DNA of 64,000 nt, taken from positions 1 to 64,000 of the forward strand of contig JAJFLQ010000040.1 of the NCBI GenBank assembly GCA_021772615.1, in the 5' to 3' direction. This DNA comes from Verrucomicrobiota bacterium. GTDB lineage: Bacteria; Verrucomicrobiota; Lentisphaeria; JABSQK01; JAJFLO01. A program made the translations under genes and the position numbers. This document shows, piece by piece, positions 48,644 through 57,736 of the stretch (position 1 is its first letter; each line of letters begins with the position of its first letter). The notes under the pieces are model-generated. The model was not told the DNA's origin, did no database searches, and saw nothing but the letters and a program-made list of their open reading frames with translations.

Positions 48644-49357
48644 ATGCAAAATCACGATTCCCAAGCGACCGCAGGCCGTCCGGTGAGGATCATATCCGGG
48701 AGTACCATCAGCCCGTTTTTATTGATTTCAATCTTTTTCATATTCGCAAACATCATATTTCAGCAGACTGCGATTAAGATTACACTGTTGGTGTTATTGA
48801 CCCTGTGCGTCGGGTTGACCGCCTTTGATCGGATTCAGGCCCCGGACGGACTGCGGTTTCTGGCCAACTTTGGCCGGTCAATGACAGATCGGTTGAGGAT
48901 TTTTCCTTACGAAGCGCTCCTCATTGCAGGCATTATCTACGTCCTTGTAGCTGGTATCGTCAAGCCGCCTGTCGATATGTGGTATCCGCTGAGTTCCAGT
49001 CTCTTGCTTTTATTTGCGTTTGTAACCTCCGCGCTCGGCAACAAAGCGAAATATTCGGGACATCACGGGTTTCGGTCGATCTGGGAAGTGTTAGTGAAAC
49101 CGATGTTGAATTTTCAGGTCATCGAACGTCACAAGGGTGATGCGGACTCCACAGCATCCACGGCTGATCAGGAGAACGAACTCGACCTCGAAAGCTTCGG
49201 GGAAGACGATGATTTCGACGAAGCACTTCTGATTACAGACGACCCGATTATGGAGTCGTCCGTAAGCGATGCCGCGCTCTCAGACTGGGAGATCGAGCAC
49301 AATGTACGCTGGACAGATTGGATCAACGAAGAGATGGGCCGGTTAAGCGGTAAGTAA
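48644..49357 (+). CDS. membrane protein with acidic C-terminal tail, function unknown
   Basis: 237 residues. Hydrophobic segments at about 24-41, 45-59, 88-106 and 113-130 suggest four membrane helices. A soluble, strongly acidic tail follows from about residue 160 (ELDLESFGEDDDFDEALL), ending in a Trp-containing amphipathic segment (WEIEHNVRWTDWINEEM). No family recognised. The acidic tail and Trp-rich patches recall the acidic protein next to eno, but there is no alignable similarity. It diverges from glyQS and precedes a DUF3783 gene by 212 bases. Confidence 0.78.
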   Translation: MQNHDSQATAGRPVRIISGSTISPFLLISIFFIFANIIFQQTAIKITLLVLLTLCVGLTAFDRIQAPDGLRFLANFGRSMTDRLRIFPYEALLIAGIIYVLVAGIVKPPVDMWYPLSSSLLLLFAFVTSALGNKAKYSGHHGFRSIWEVLVKPMLNFQVIERHKGDADSTASTADQENELDLESFGEDDDFDEALLITDDPIMESSVSDAALSDWEIEHNVRWTDWINEEMGRLSGK

Positions 49358-49569
49358 CAGTCGCGTCCGCAGCGTTTCGCAGGTGCACCCTGCTTAAGCC
49401 ACATCTCGTATGTCATCTCCTGCGACCATGGCGAACCTCCATATCTCAGGTGCTGCATGATCTGTACAGCCTTAAATTCTGTCGCGATACGATATCCTGG
49501 CGTAACGGATTACACGTTAATTGACCATCCCGCGAAATCAGCTCATAGAACCTGAAATCTGCCCTGACG

Positions 49570-49989
49570 ATGCCAATTTTTATACTTCCTGACACGCTGG
49601 AATCTGTGTCCAGGCTTTCCGGTTACTGCGATGTATTGTCGCTTCCTCCGCCCATACAATGGCGGTCCTCATTTATGGAACATCCGATTCGCGAGTTGAT
49701 TCGACGTGACGACCGTGGTGATGATCCATCCGGGGAGGCGTGTGACGCCGCACCATGTGTGACGGATGTTGGCGAGCCCGTTGTCATATTTCACCACGTC
49801 CCTGTTGATCGCATCAAAGCCCTGATTCGGGAGTATAAGCGCGACGGCCTGTGGCCTATCTGTGCGGTTGTCACACCAGCGTCGCTGGATATGTTGCTGT
49901 CAACACTTATAGAGCATCTTGTGGACGACCGAAGCAAAGAATCGGCGCTGCGACAGCAACGTAAAAGCGGGGTTGTTGCATCCCCGTAG
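49570..49989 (+). CDS. DUF3783-domain protein
   Basis: 139 residues. The C-terminal 75 residues match the DUF3783 pattern: VVIFHHVPVDRIKALIREYK, then WPICAVVTPASLDMLLSTLI and EHLVDDRSKES. The family is a small uncharacterised domain. The N-terminal 60 residues are unrelated to it and may be regulatory, or the true start may be ATG 49675, which keeps the whole domain; neither ATG has a good ribosome-binding site. No operon partner. Confidence 0.75.
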   Translation: MPIFILPDTLESVSRLSGYCDVLSLPPPIQWRSSFMEHPIRELIRRDDRGDDPSGEACDAAPCVTDVGEPVVIFHHVPVDRIKALIREYKRDGLWPICAVVTPASLDMLLSTLIEHLVDDRSKESALRQQRKSGVVASP

Positions 49990-50071
49990 TGCTGCTTGAC
50001 AGACCCGTGTGCAGGGCCGTTGCGGGGAGCAAGGGCGAATTCAATACGAGCGTCGTGGTGACGGTCCGCGG

Positions 50072-51874
50072 TTATTGCAGATGCCGGACCGCTTGCGCGA
50101 GGTTGTGTGCAGCCCTTGCGTCGGCGGGGCGTTGCTTCACGGCTTGCCGAAAATCGTCCGCCGCACGAACGAATGTACCGGCATTGTACAATGCCACACC
50201 GCGATTCATCAGGATCTCAAATGCATCAGGCGTCCGTGCGAGTGCCGCAGTATACCATTCGATGGCGTCGTCGGGATTGCCGAGGCGGTCATGGCACTCG
50301 CCGATCATACCGTAAATGGATGTCTGATCCAGTATGTTATCGAGCGACGCGACTGCAAAGTGGCGTGTCAACTTCAGCAGTGCCGGGAGTGCCATGCGGT
50401 AGCGCCCGGAGCCATGATCGCAGGCCGCGCGCAGAAACTCCGCTTTCACCTGATTCGCCTTGATATGTGCGCTGGTCAATCCGAGCCCACGGATATCTTC
50501 CAACTCCGCAGCCAGCAGTCTTACGCGCTCAAAATTACTTCGCTGCAGCTCGATATCGGCGAGCATGCCGAGCGCCACCGGGTTCGTATTCCCTGTCTCA
50601 TAAGACCACTGCGTCAAGGTGTAGAGATCTCGCCAGGCACCGATGTACGTGCGGGTTGAAGATGTCAATGCGGCGATATATAGAGCGGTGACGACCATCA
50701 TGTAGCGGAGCACCTTGCAGGTGATTTGACCAGCGGCGTCTGGCTGATGATCCGGTGATATAACCGGATCTGCGGCGAACGGCCGGTGCATCATTATCAT
50801 TATTGCTGCGCCGATCCCGATAAGCAGAAAAGCCGATGGGATGTAACTGTATCGGTCGGCCACGTCAATTGCACCGAGCGGCACGATACCGGATACCGGC
50901 AACAATGATGCAGCGTATGCGCCCACCACAGCGAGGGCGGTCCTGACGCGCAAATCCCGACTGTGCCGGACTGCGATTATCACCAGGCCAATCATCGCCA
51001 AAGCGGTCACGCCGATCAGCGCCAATGCCGGCGCACTCCATTCCAGTCGAGGATATATCGGGTTCATATCCAATGGAACGGCGGTCTTGAAGCCATACCA
51101 TGAAAGATTGTGAAGTACCACTGCCAGCTGCCGAACGGGATCGATATCGACTTCGATCGCGTTCGACTGTGCAGCGAGCGTAATCGGTACACAAACCCCT
51201 GCGAGAACAAAAAACGGCAGCAGCCGCCAAATAGGAGGGCGCTGAAGCGTGCGGCTGCATTCGTAATATTCGTACAGGGCCAGCACTATGGGCAGGCTGA
51301 TCGCCATTGGTTTCGACAACAGTGCCAGCACGAAAAGCGCGAGTGCCGGCACCAGTTGTAGCATGCCCGGTGTCGAGCGCCCCCGGATATACCATGCGAG
51401 CGCCCAGAAATAGAATGCTGCACACAAGACATCCTTGCGCTCCGCCACCCATACGACGGACTCGACACGTTGCGGGTGCACGGCGAAAATAAGCGTCAGA
51501 CATCCGGCAATGGCCGGCTTCAACCCCAGGTGTCGCATCATACCGAGGAGTCCCAGGCAGGCCACTGTGTGCCATGCGAGATTCTGGAGGTGATAACCGA
51601 CGCTGTTTGTTCCCCAGATCGCGTAATCCACCATATACGACAGCATAGTGACCGGCTGATAATTCGAGACGATTGTGGTTGAGAACCAATGCGCTATATT
51701 CTCGTGGGTCCATCGCAGCCGATCGAAATTTTCGAGAACGTACAGATTGTCATCCCACCCTTCCAGTAGCGGCAGCGTGAGGCTTGGTGCGAATGTGAAT
51801 AAGGAAGCCAGGACGATCGATACAACCCAAATCACATCACCTGTCATCCCCCATTTTGACCGTGTCCTCACCAT
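50072..51874 (-). CDS. PMT/GT-C-type membrane glycosyltransferase-like protein with C-terminal TPRs
   Basis: 600 residues. About ten membrane helices with GT-C marks: the DD pair in LLEGWDDNLYVLENF (Asp41-Asp42) in the first outer loop, VHPQRVESVVWVAERKDVL and DVADRYSYIPSAFLL, a set shared with bacterial and eukaryotic (TMTC-type) O-mannosyltransferase-like proteins. The C-terminal 90 residues are TPRs (GECHDRLGNPDDAIEWYTAA; GVALYNAGTFVRAADDFRQA). The paralogue at 52812 has the same build. ATG 51874 is chosen because AAGGG lies eight bases upstream and the region before it holds the divergent pseudopilin promoter. Probable lipid-linked sugar donor; acceptor unknown. Confidence 0.87.
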   Translation of the reverse strand: MVRTRSKWGMTGDVIWVVSIVLASLFTFAPSLTLPLLEGWDDNLYVLENFDRLRWTHENIAHWFSTTIVSNYQPVTMLSYMVDYAIWGTNSVGYHLQNLAWHTVACLGLLGMMRHLGLKPAIAGCLTLIFAVHPQRVESVVWVAERKDVLCAAFYFWALAWYIRGRSTPGMLQLVPALALFVLALLSKPMAISLPIVLALYEYYECSRTLQRPPIWRLLPFFVLAGVCVPITLAAQSNAIEVDIDPVRQLAVVLHNLSWYGFKTAVPLDMNPIYPRLEWSAPALALIGVTALAMIGLVIIAVRHSRDLRVRTALAVVGAYAASLLPVSGIVPLGAIDVADRYSYIPSAFLLIGIGAAIMIMMHRPFAADPVISPDHQPDAAGQITCKVLRYMMVVTALYIAALTSSTRTYIGAWRDLYTLTQWSYETGNTNPVALGMLADIELQRSNFERVRLLAAELEDIRGLGLTSAHIKANQVKAEFLRAACDHGSGRYRMALPALLKLTRHFAVASLDNILDQTSIYGMIGECHDRLGNPDDAIEWYTAALARTPDAFEILMNRGVALYNAGTFVRAADDFRQAVKQRPADARAAHNLAQAVRHLQ

Positions 51875-51920
51875 GAAAAAGCCCTTGTTGTCGTCGAGAC
51901 CCAAAAAAGATATTTTGTTC

Positions 51921-51949
51921 TTGCAATCCAATTTTCCATTTAGTATACT
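51921..51949 (+). promoter_or_regulatory. strong sigma70-type promoter of the pseudopilin gene
   Basis: TTGCAA (51921-51926), 17-base spacer, TATACT (51944-51949). Start near 51956, leader about 63 bases, then AAGGAG before ATG 52019. Together with the terminator it defines a single-gene transcript. Confidence 0.7.
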
Positions 51950-52018
51950 CTCTACCAAAATCGCGAAGACGATATTTCAAATAAGCCAACAAAAAACAAT
52001 TAACAAGGAGACAGCAGC

Positions 52019-52516
52019 ATGAAAAACAATCACAAAAAAGGTTTCACACTCATTGAGTTGCTGGTGGTAATCGCCATCATTGCAATTCTCGCCGGAATGT
52101 TACTCCCCGCACTGAGTAAGGCCCGTGAAAAAGCCAGACGTATCAATTGTGCCGGTAATGTCAAGCAGATCGGTCTCGCTCTGTTGATGTATTCCGGTGA
52201 GTACGACGGTTTCTTCCCGGTCCATCACCAGAATCTTGAAAGTGATCTCGAGGTTCTTCACAGTGAGGGCTACCTCCAGAACGGTAAAGTGTACGGTTGC
52301 CCGAGTTCACCGAGTGTACGTACCTTTGCTTCCAATATGAACTATGTTTACATTGGGTCCGGCATCAAGGATGACAACGACGATCCGACTGAGAACACGG
52401 TCGTGTACGATGCCTCCGGTAACCATCCCGACAACGCCTGGATGAACGTTCTGTTCATCGACGGTCACGTCCAGGGTGCTAAACCCGGTTCGAACAAAGC
52501 GAAATTTCAAAACTAA
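52019..52516 (+). CDS. type II/IV pseudopilin with C-terminal DG motif (PVC type)
   Basis: 165 residues. The prepilin signal is textbook: short basic leader MKNNHKKG, then [20 protein letters not shown] with Glu5 of the mature protein, and [20 protein letters not shown], a run extremely common in Lentisphaerota, Planctomycetota and Verrucomicrobiota. The C-terminal [18 protein letters not shown] is like the H-x9-DG processing-associated motif of these pseudopilins, here with eleven residues between His and Asp. It is shorter than most such proteins (about 220-270). It has its own promoter and terminator, which suggests high, independent expression, perhaps as the major fibre subunit. Confidence 0.93.
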   Translation: MKNNHKKGFTLIELLVVIAIIAILAGMLLPALSKAREKARRINCAGNVKQIGLALLMYSGEYDGFFPVHHQNLESDLEVLHSEGYLQNGKVYGCPSSPSVRTFASNMNYVYIGSGIKDDNDDPTENTVVYDASGNHPDNAWMNVLFIDGHVQGAKPGSNKAKFQN

Positions 52517-52561
52517 GTATTACTTGGTTTATTCGCTTTACCCACCCTTTGGTGGAGTTTC

Positions 52562-52596
52562 AAAAGACGAGGGAATTTTTCCCTCGTCTTTTTTTT
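52562..52596 (+). terminator. strong rho-independent terminator of the pseudopilin gene
   Basis: A 14-bp perfect stem AAAAGACGAGGGAA (52562-52575) with TTCCCTCGTCTTTT (52579-52592), three-base loop, and T-run to 52596. It begins 45 bases after the stop codon. Confidence 0.92.
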
Positions 52597-52811
52597 GTCC
52601 AGATTACCTACGCCGCCGTGGCTACGAACCCGCCTGACGGCGTCGCTTTCCTGCGAACCCGCGCTTTACCGACCAGATGATGTGGATCAGGGCATCATCG
52701 TACAGAGGTAGGGCATCACGTTACCTTCAGCGATTGCCGCCTTCGTCTGCGATACCTCTCCAGATGCCGACGCGCGGGAACAGAGGTGGTCCAGTCACGA
52801 CCGGCACGGCT

Positions 52812-54926
52812 TCAGCGCTGGTCTAACGCCTGTATACGATCATGCAGGCCGGGGGGAATGTCTACAGCCCCCGCTTCGATTGCCTTGCGGTATTGGGCGA
52901 CGGCCAGGTCTTCCCGGCCCATCTCTAGGTAGGCGCGGCACAGGCCGATATGCGCAGCAGGAAGACCAGGCACGGCGGCCAGCACTTGCCCGAATGCATC
53001 GGCGGCGGCATCATGATTACCTGTTTCCAGGTACACGCGACCGAGATTAAGGCGAATAACCACCTGCTGATGCGGCGTAGCGAACGCAAGTGCCTGCCGA
53101 TACATATTGGTGGCCAAAGTCGATCGTTTTGTGCGTTCGAAAACCATTGCCAGATTCGACCATGCTTCGACATAGCGCGGGTTATGCGACAACGCCTGCT
53201 TATACCATGTTTCGGCCAAGTCGTAGTCTTCTCCCTTTACGGCCAGGTCCGCAATCTTGAAGCATGTTTCGGCGCTGTCCTGCGGGCCGTATGTCAAATA
53301 CATCTGATACGCACGGGTCGCCGCTTGATAGTCTTCACGACATACATGCGCTGCAGCCAGATTGGTATACACTGAAATTACGTCCGGATTGACATTTATC
53401 GCATGATGAAACGCCTCGATCGCGTCATCGCATTGCCGCATCTTCAGCAACGCCAGGCCCAGGCGGTTGTAGCCCTCGGAATAGTTCTGGTTGAGGGCGA
53501 GAAACCTGCGATATGCCGTTGCTGCCTCGGCGAATTGGCTTCGCCGGAAATGTATGTTCCCGACCACAAAATGCGGCCGGTCATGCTCCGGCGATTTCGC
53601 AGCGGCATTCTGCCACACGTGCAGTGCATCGCGCCATACCTGGTTTCGATGGAATGTCAGCACCGCGAGCGCTATCAGGGCAGCCATGGCGACGTAGATT
53701 CCGAATCGACGACGGCTTGCAGCGCCAAAAAACGCCATTGTGAGGAACGACAGTGACACCAATGGCAGATAGACCCGGTGCTCTGCCACAAATTGTTTAT
53801 TCGGAATAATCGTCGATGTCGGCGCGATAGCGATGAAGAACCACAATATGCCGACACTCAGGAACGGATGCCGTCGCAGATTGATGATGGCCAGAACCAA
53901 AAGGATACTGATAATTGCCAGTGCCGAGGTTGGTACATCCTGGATACGGTCGTAGATCCGATATCCATGATCAAAACTCTGACCGACCGGCATGACCATG
54001 AGCTTCATATAGATGGATGTGACCACATCGAGTTGCGTCAGGAAGTACTCCGCACGTCCGGTAATTTCCGGCGCCCAGTTTGGGATATATGCCGTGATAG
54101 TCGTGATGGCCTCCGGCGGCGGAGAGTCCGCGGTAGCCGTGGCGACCGGCGCGCGATACAGGAACGGTACAATCAAGCCGGTGAGGGCCAGCGGAATTAA
54201 AGCCGCGACTCTTTGCCGCCGGCGCTTAAAATCGTTTCGCAGGAAGAAAAACTCGATGGCAACGAGCGAGGCGGGCAGAGTCACAGGAAATTCTTTGGTG
54301 AGCATTGCCAGAATTGCCAGTACGATGGCCACGATGTACCAGATCCTTTCCGGCCAGCCATTGATATCCGCGCGGTGAGTCAGTTCATGCCTGGCTTTGA
54401 GATATGCAGCAATACAGCCGACGTAGAAGAGCGTGGCAAGTGATGTATATCGCTGGCAAATGTAAGTAACGCTCTGGGTAGCCAGGGGATGAACAAGGAA
54501 CACGGCGCCGGCCAGGCCGCTCGCGACCAACCTTTGTGCATCGGACTCCCACCTGTTGCGGACTCTCGAGCGCGAAGCCAGTTGAAGCATCAGCAGGAAA
54601 ATTGCGTAGGCGGTCAGAATGTGTATCAGGTAATTGACGATGTGATATCCCTGTACGGTGTTACCGTTTATCACCTTATTGGCGACGAAGGTAAACTCGG
54701 CAACGACGCGCCGCGGATTCGACAGACGTCGTAGAAGCGCTTCCCGGTCCTGGTTCACTATGACGTGATAATCATCAAAGAGGAAGGGGGCGTCAAGGGT
54801 ATTGATATAGATGCAAAGTCCGGTAACAAAGTATAGAAAAAAGACGCCCAGATATGGGTTAATCCGGCGGATCGCGACTATGAGCTCATATGCCTGATTC
54901 GGCAGCGACCTGATGCGAAAATTCAT
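52812..54926 (-). CDS. PMT/GT-C-type membrane glycosyltransferase-like protein with long C-terminal TPR array
   Basis: 704 residues. The N-terminal about 430 residues are polytopic. The GT-C features are DAPFLFDDYHVIVNQD (Asp51-Asp52), VHPLATQSVTYICQRYTSLA and VAEHRVYLPLVSLSF, matching the TMTC-like family and its paralogue at 50072. Residues about 450-690 form six or more TPRs (GNIHFRRSQFAEAATAYRRF, LGLALLKMRQCDDAIEAFHH). TPRs on such enzymes are thought to hold protein acceptors. It diverges from the oligosaccharyltransferase-like pair at 55193. Start ATG 54926 is the first codon of the domain; no strong ribosome-binding site seen. Confidence 0.87.
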   Translation of the reverse strand: MNFRIRSLPNQAYELIVAIRRINPYLGVFFLYFVTGLCIYINTLDAPFLFDDYHVIVNQDREALLRRLSNPRRVVAEFTFVANKVINGNTVQGYHIVNYLIHILTAYAIFLLMLQLASRSRVRNRWESDAQRLVASGLAGAVFLVHPLATQSVTYICQRYTSLATLFYVGCIAAYLKARHELTHRADINGWPERIWYIVAIVLAILAMLTKEFPVTLPASLVAIEFFFLRNDFKRRRQRVAALIPLALTGLIVPFLYRAPVATATADSPPPEAITTITAYIPNWAPEITGRAEYFLTQLDVVTSIYMKLMVMPVGQSFDHGYRIYDRIQDVPTSALAIISILLVLAIINLRRHPFLSVGILWFFIAIAPTSTIIPNKQFVAEHRVYLPLVSLSFLTMAFFGAASRRRFGIYVAMAALIALAVLTFHRNQVWRDALHVWQNAAAKSPEHDRPHFVVGNIHFRRSQFAEAATAYRRFLALNQNYSEGYNRLGLALLKMRQCDDAIEAFHHAINVNPDVISVYTNLAAAHVCREDYQAATRAYQMYLTYGPQDSAETCFKIADLAVKGEDYDLAETWYKQALSHNPRYVEAWSNLAMVFERTKRSTLATNMYRQALAFATPHQQVVIRLNLGRVYLETGNHDAAADAFGQVLAAVPGLPAAHIGLCRAYLEMGREDLAVAQYRKAIEAGAVDIPPGLHDRIQALDQR

Positions 54927-55011
54927 CCTGTATCCCGATTAGTCCAAAGTTATTCGCGCATCCTCGCGACGCGCAGATAGGCTGGCGGCGCCGGAGATTC
55001 CGCCAGATTCC

Positions 55012-55039
55012 TCGACATCGGATGGCGACGTACTATAAT
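55012..55039 (+). promoter_or_regulatory. predicted sigma70-type promoter of the 55193 operon
   Basis: TCGACA (55012-55017), 16-base spacer, consensus TATAAT (55034-55039). Start near 55046 and a leader of about 147 bases before ATG 55193. Confidence 0.5.
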
Positions 55040-55192
55040 AACACGGCATCCATGCGGTTCCTGCGCCAACGCAATGAGTTGGAACCGACCGTTGCGGTTG
55101 ATGCGGCGGCTTGCAACCTCAAGTAGCACGGTGCCGCTACAGCTCAAGCGCATGAACCGGACGCAGATCCCGACCTTTTCCCGTCTCAGCCA

Positions 55193-57736
55193 ATGTCCAG
55201 TATTACCAAGCAAACGCTTTCGCTCTTTGGATTCATCGCGGTATTTTCGTTATTCTGCACGTACCCGGTGGCGTTGTTGCCGCCGGGCATCGAGGGATCC
55301 TCCTACTTCATACGGATACCGACGATGGCGATTCTCACATTATTCAGTGTCGTCGTGCTTGCTGCTGTCCCGGTAACACTCGACAGATCAGTCCTTTTGA
55401 TATCGCTAATCTATGTCGCGGTCGTATTGAGTCAATTCCTTCGCGATATCACACAGATCGAACACTCCCTTGTCTTGCTGGGCTATTTGACGGTGCCGCT
55501 TGCAACGGCTACATACTGCCGCAACAGGGATCCTCGATTTCGGTCGGTCGCTGCACCGTTTGTCGCGTTATGGTTGTTGTTGCTGATATATGGCGCCATG
55601 AACGATCTGCAGCGACGAGACGTTATCGGCATAACCGGAAATCGCAACTGGATGGCGATTTCGATACTGGCCGTTACGCCCTGGACGGTTGCCATGACTG
55701 TCGGTGCTCTCCGCAGTCGATTCGGCAAACAAATGCTCTGGCGAGATTTAATATGCGGCCTGGCGATTGTCGCGCCGTCGCTGTATTTGCTTGGCCGCTG
55801 CCGCAGTCGCGCGGCGTGGCTGGCCTTGATTGTTTACGGGATCGTGTGGACTGGATGGCGATTCAAACCAGCAAGACGGGTAGTGTATTTTTTCTCTCTG
55901 GCCGGTGTTGCAGTCGTTTGTGTTATTCTTAAACCACGCCCGTTCGTCGATGCGTTCAAAGATGACATACGGATACCAACGTGGATCACGACCGCCAAGC
56001 TTATCGCCGACCACCCTTTCACGGGTGTTGGTCCCGGGAGTTATCGACGGGAACACACGCCGTACCGCGCTCGCTCCGAATATCATCGGCGTCGCGTTGC
56101 GGCTGACATCACCGGTCATCCACACAATGAATTTCTAAATGTCGCTGCAACGATTGGCTTACCGGGCAGCGTGATCTGGCTCACATTTCTCGCACCGTTG
56201 TTTCGTCGCCATGAGAACGAAACAACCGTCGATCATTGCGCCAGGTTTTCGGCTTTTGTTATTTACTTCCATGGCATGTTGGACAAACCATTGGTGCAGC
56301 CGCCTTCCAGTATCATCGCGTTATGCACGTTGGGCGTGTGCTGGCGTCATTATGTGCTGCCGCAGATGGCATTCACACGATACGGTACCGCGTGGCGCCC
56401 CGGGTGGGCGGTAGCCGCCGCCATCGCCGTTACTGCCGGCCTCGCGGTGAAACTTTCACTGACGTCCATTCGTAGTGGCGGGCATCAGAGGCTCGCGTCG
56501 ATATACAGCGGGCACGGCGAGTATCAGTCGGCCGTGCATCACTACCAAAAAATGACAGAGATCGATCCGATGAATATTCGCGGTTACTACGGTGCCGGCT
56601 CGATATTGATTCAGAAGTTGATGGATCCTGCAGGCGCCCTGCCGTTCTTGAATCAGGCGATGGTTCTCGATCCCGGCTTTGCCCATGTCAACCGCCTGGC
56701 AGGAAAGTGTTACGGTATGATCGGGGATCACATGCGGGCGCTCCAGTATTTCCAGCGGGAATGCACGTTGTTTCCACGCGACATCACGTCGCATCAGAGC
56801 TTGTTTACATCGATGATGTTTACCGGACACACCGGTGAATTGATCAGGCTGGAACGGTATCTGAATGATCTGTATATTTCACACACAATGCAGCGTGTTT
56901 CGTTGGACCTCGGGCAGAGATTGGCGCATGATTGGCGGCGATCTCTGGACGAGGGGGATCGTGACGCTGCAATTCGAGCCGCTGCCGCCATATGCAGCGC
57001 TGTCGACTATAAGATCATTGATCCCGCAATCATGTTCTGTGAGCGCTATCGCATCATTCCACCCGAGATTATGTACGCGGATTTTGACAGCGGCGACGTG
57101 GATTACTGGAATCGACTACGGCGGCGCGATGCGATACTCGCAGAGTTGCGATCTTCCAGACTTGAGGCGTCTCCGGTCACATGGTTTGATATTGTAGAGT
57201 ACGCAAATCAACGCATCACGATTGACGACGACCTGCGGACATTTTCGTTGCCTGAAGATCTGTGGCGCGAGGGTACCGGAAACCGCTTGTCGTACTGCTG
57301 TCTGCTTGCGTGGCTGAATCGCGCACTCAGTATCGATACGGCGATCTATACTGATGCTCTCGGAAATTTTCATGCGATCGTACACGACGGCAAACAGTGG
57401 TGGCATATCAACCCGGAACAAAAATCGACCATCGCTATAACAGATGTCCGAGATCTCAACGACGGAGTGACCGGCGTCAGCGCCGCCACCGATAAGCCCG
57501 GCATGGCGAGGTTATTCTTTACTGCAGAGGAGTTTTATTTGCGAAATCAGATTTTATCGGTCGTGCTTCACCATTTCGATCCTGACCTGAAACCGGATTT
57601 CGCAACCGTGCCGGTATCGGCATTTTGTCGACTCAAAACCGCGGCAGCAGCCGTTCATATGAAGCTTGACCTTAACGATTTTGTCATCTCGGCGCCGCCG
57701 CATCATCGTCGACCTGCCCCAGCTTCGGTCGAATGA
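55193..57736 (+). CDS. O-antigen ligase/oligosaccharyltransferase-like protein with TPRs and a transglutaminase-like C-terminal domain
   Basis: 847 residues. Residues 1-430: about eleven membrane helices of the Wzy_C/O-antigen-ligase type, with GRCRSRAAWLALIVYG (201-216), HPFTGVGPGSYRREHTPY and GHPHNEFLNVAATIGLPG (308-325). This superfamily contains WaaL ligases and PglL/PilO protein O-oligosaccharyltransferases. Residues about 432-545: TPRs (ASIYSGHGEYQSAVHHYQKM). Residues about 690-790: GNRLSYCCLLAWLNRAL, then GNFHAIVHDGKQWWHINPE, which has the Cys (702/703), His727 and Asn/Asp-type order of papain-like transglutaminase domains. That last call is by eye. Coupled to its paralogue by an ATGA overlap. 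Likely acts on the periplasmic face. Confidence 0.8.
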   Translation: MSSITKQTLSLFGFIAVFSLFCTYPVALLPPGIEGSSYFIRIPTMAILTLFSVVVLAAVPVTLDRSVLLISLIYVAVVLSQFLRDITQIEHSLVLLGYLTVPLATATYCRNRDPRFRSVAAPFVALWLLLLIYGAMNDLQRRDVIGITGNRNWMAISILAVTPWTVAMTVGALRSRFGKQMLWRDLICGLAIVAPSLYLLGRCRSRAAWLALIVYGIVWTGWRFKPARRVVYFFSLAGVAVVCVILKPRPFVDAFKDDIRIPTWITTAKLIADHPFTGVGPGSYRREHTPYRARSEYHRRRVAADITGHPHNEFLNVAATIGLPGSVIWLTFLAPLFRRHENETTVDHCARFSAFVIYFHGMLDKPLVQPPSSIIALCTLGVCWRHYVLPQMAFTRYGTAWRPGWAVAAAIAVTAGLAVKLSLTSIRSGGHQRLASIYSGHGEYQSAVHHYQKMTEIDPMNIRGYYGAGSILIQKLMDPAGALPFLNQAMVLDPGFAHVNRLAGKCYGMIGDHMRALQYFQRECTLFPRDITSHQSLFTSMMFTGHTGELIRLERYLNDLYISHTMQRVSLDLGQRLAHDWRRSLDEGDRDAAIRAAAAICSAVDYKIIDPAIMFCERYRIIPPEIMYADFDSGDVDYWNRLRRRDAILAELRSSRLEASPVTWFDIVEYANQRITIDDDLRTFSLPEDLWREGTGNRLSYCCLLAWLNRALSIDTAIYTDALGNFHAIVHDGKQWWHINPEQKSTIAITDVRDLNDGVTGVSAATDKPGMARLFFTAEEFYLRNQILSVVLHHFDPDLKPDFATVPVSAFCRLKTAAAAVHMKLDLNDFVISAPPHHRRPAPASVE

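Noticed and set aside
48690..49357. Similarity between the two acidic, Trp-containing unknown proteins (33925 and 48644)
   Set aside because: Both have acidic stretches with DD/DF and Trp, but there is no alignable run, and one is a membrane protein, the other soluble.
54950..55213. 87-codon minus ORF between the divergent glycosyltransferase genes
   Set aside because: No ribosome-binding site, overlaps the start of the 55193 gene and its promoter, composition unlike a protein domain.
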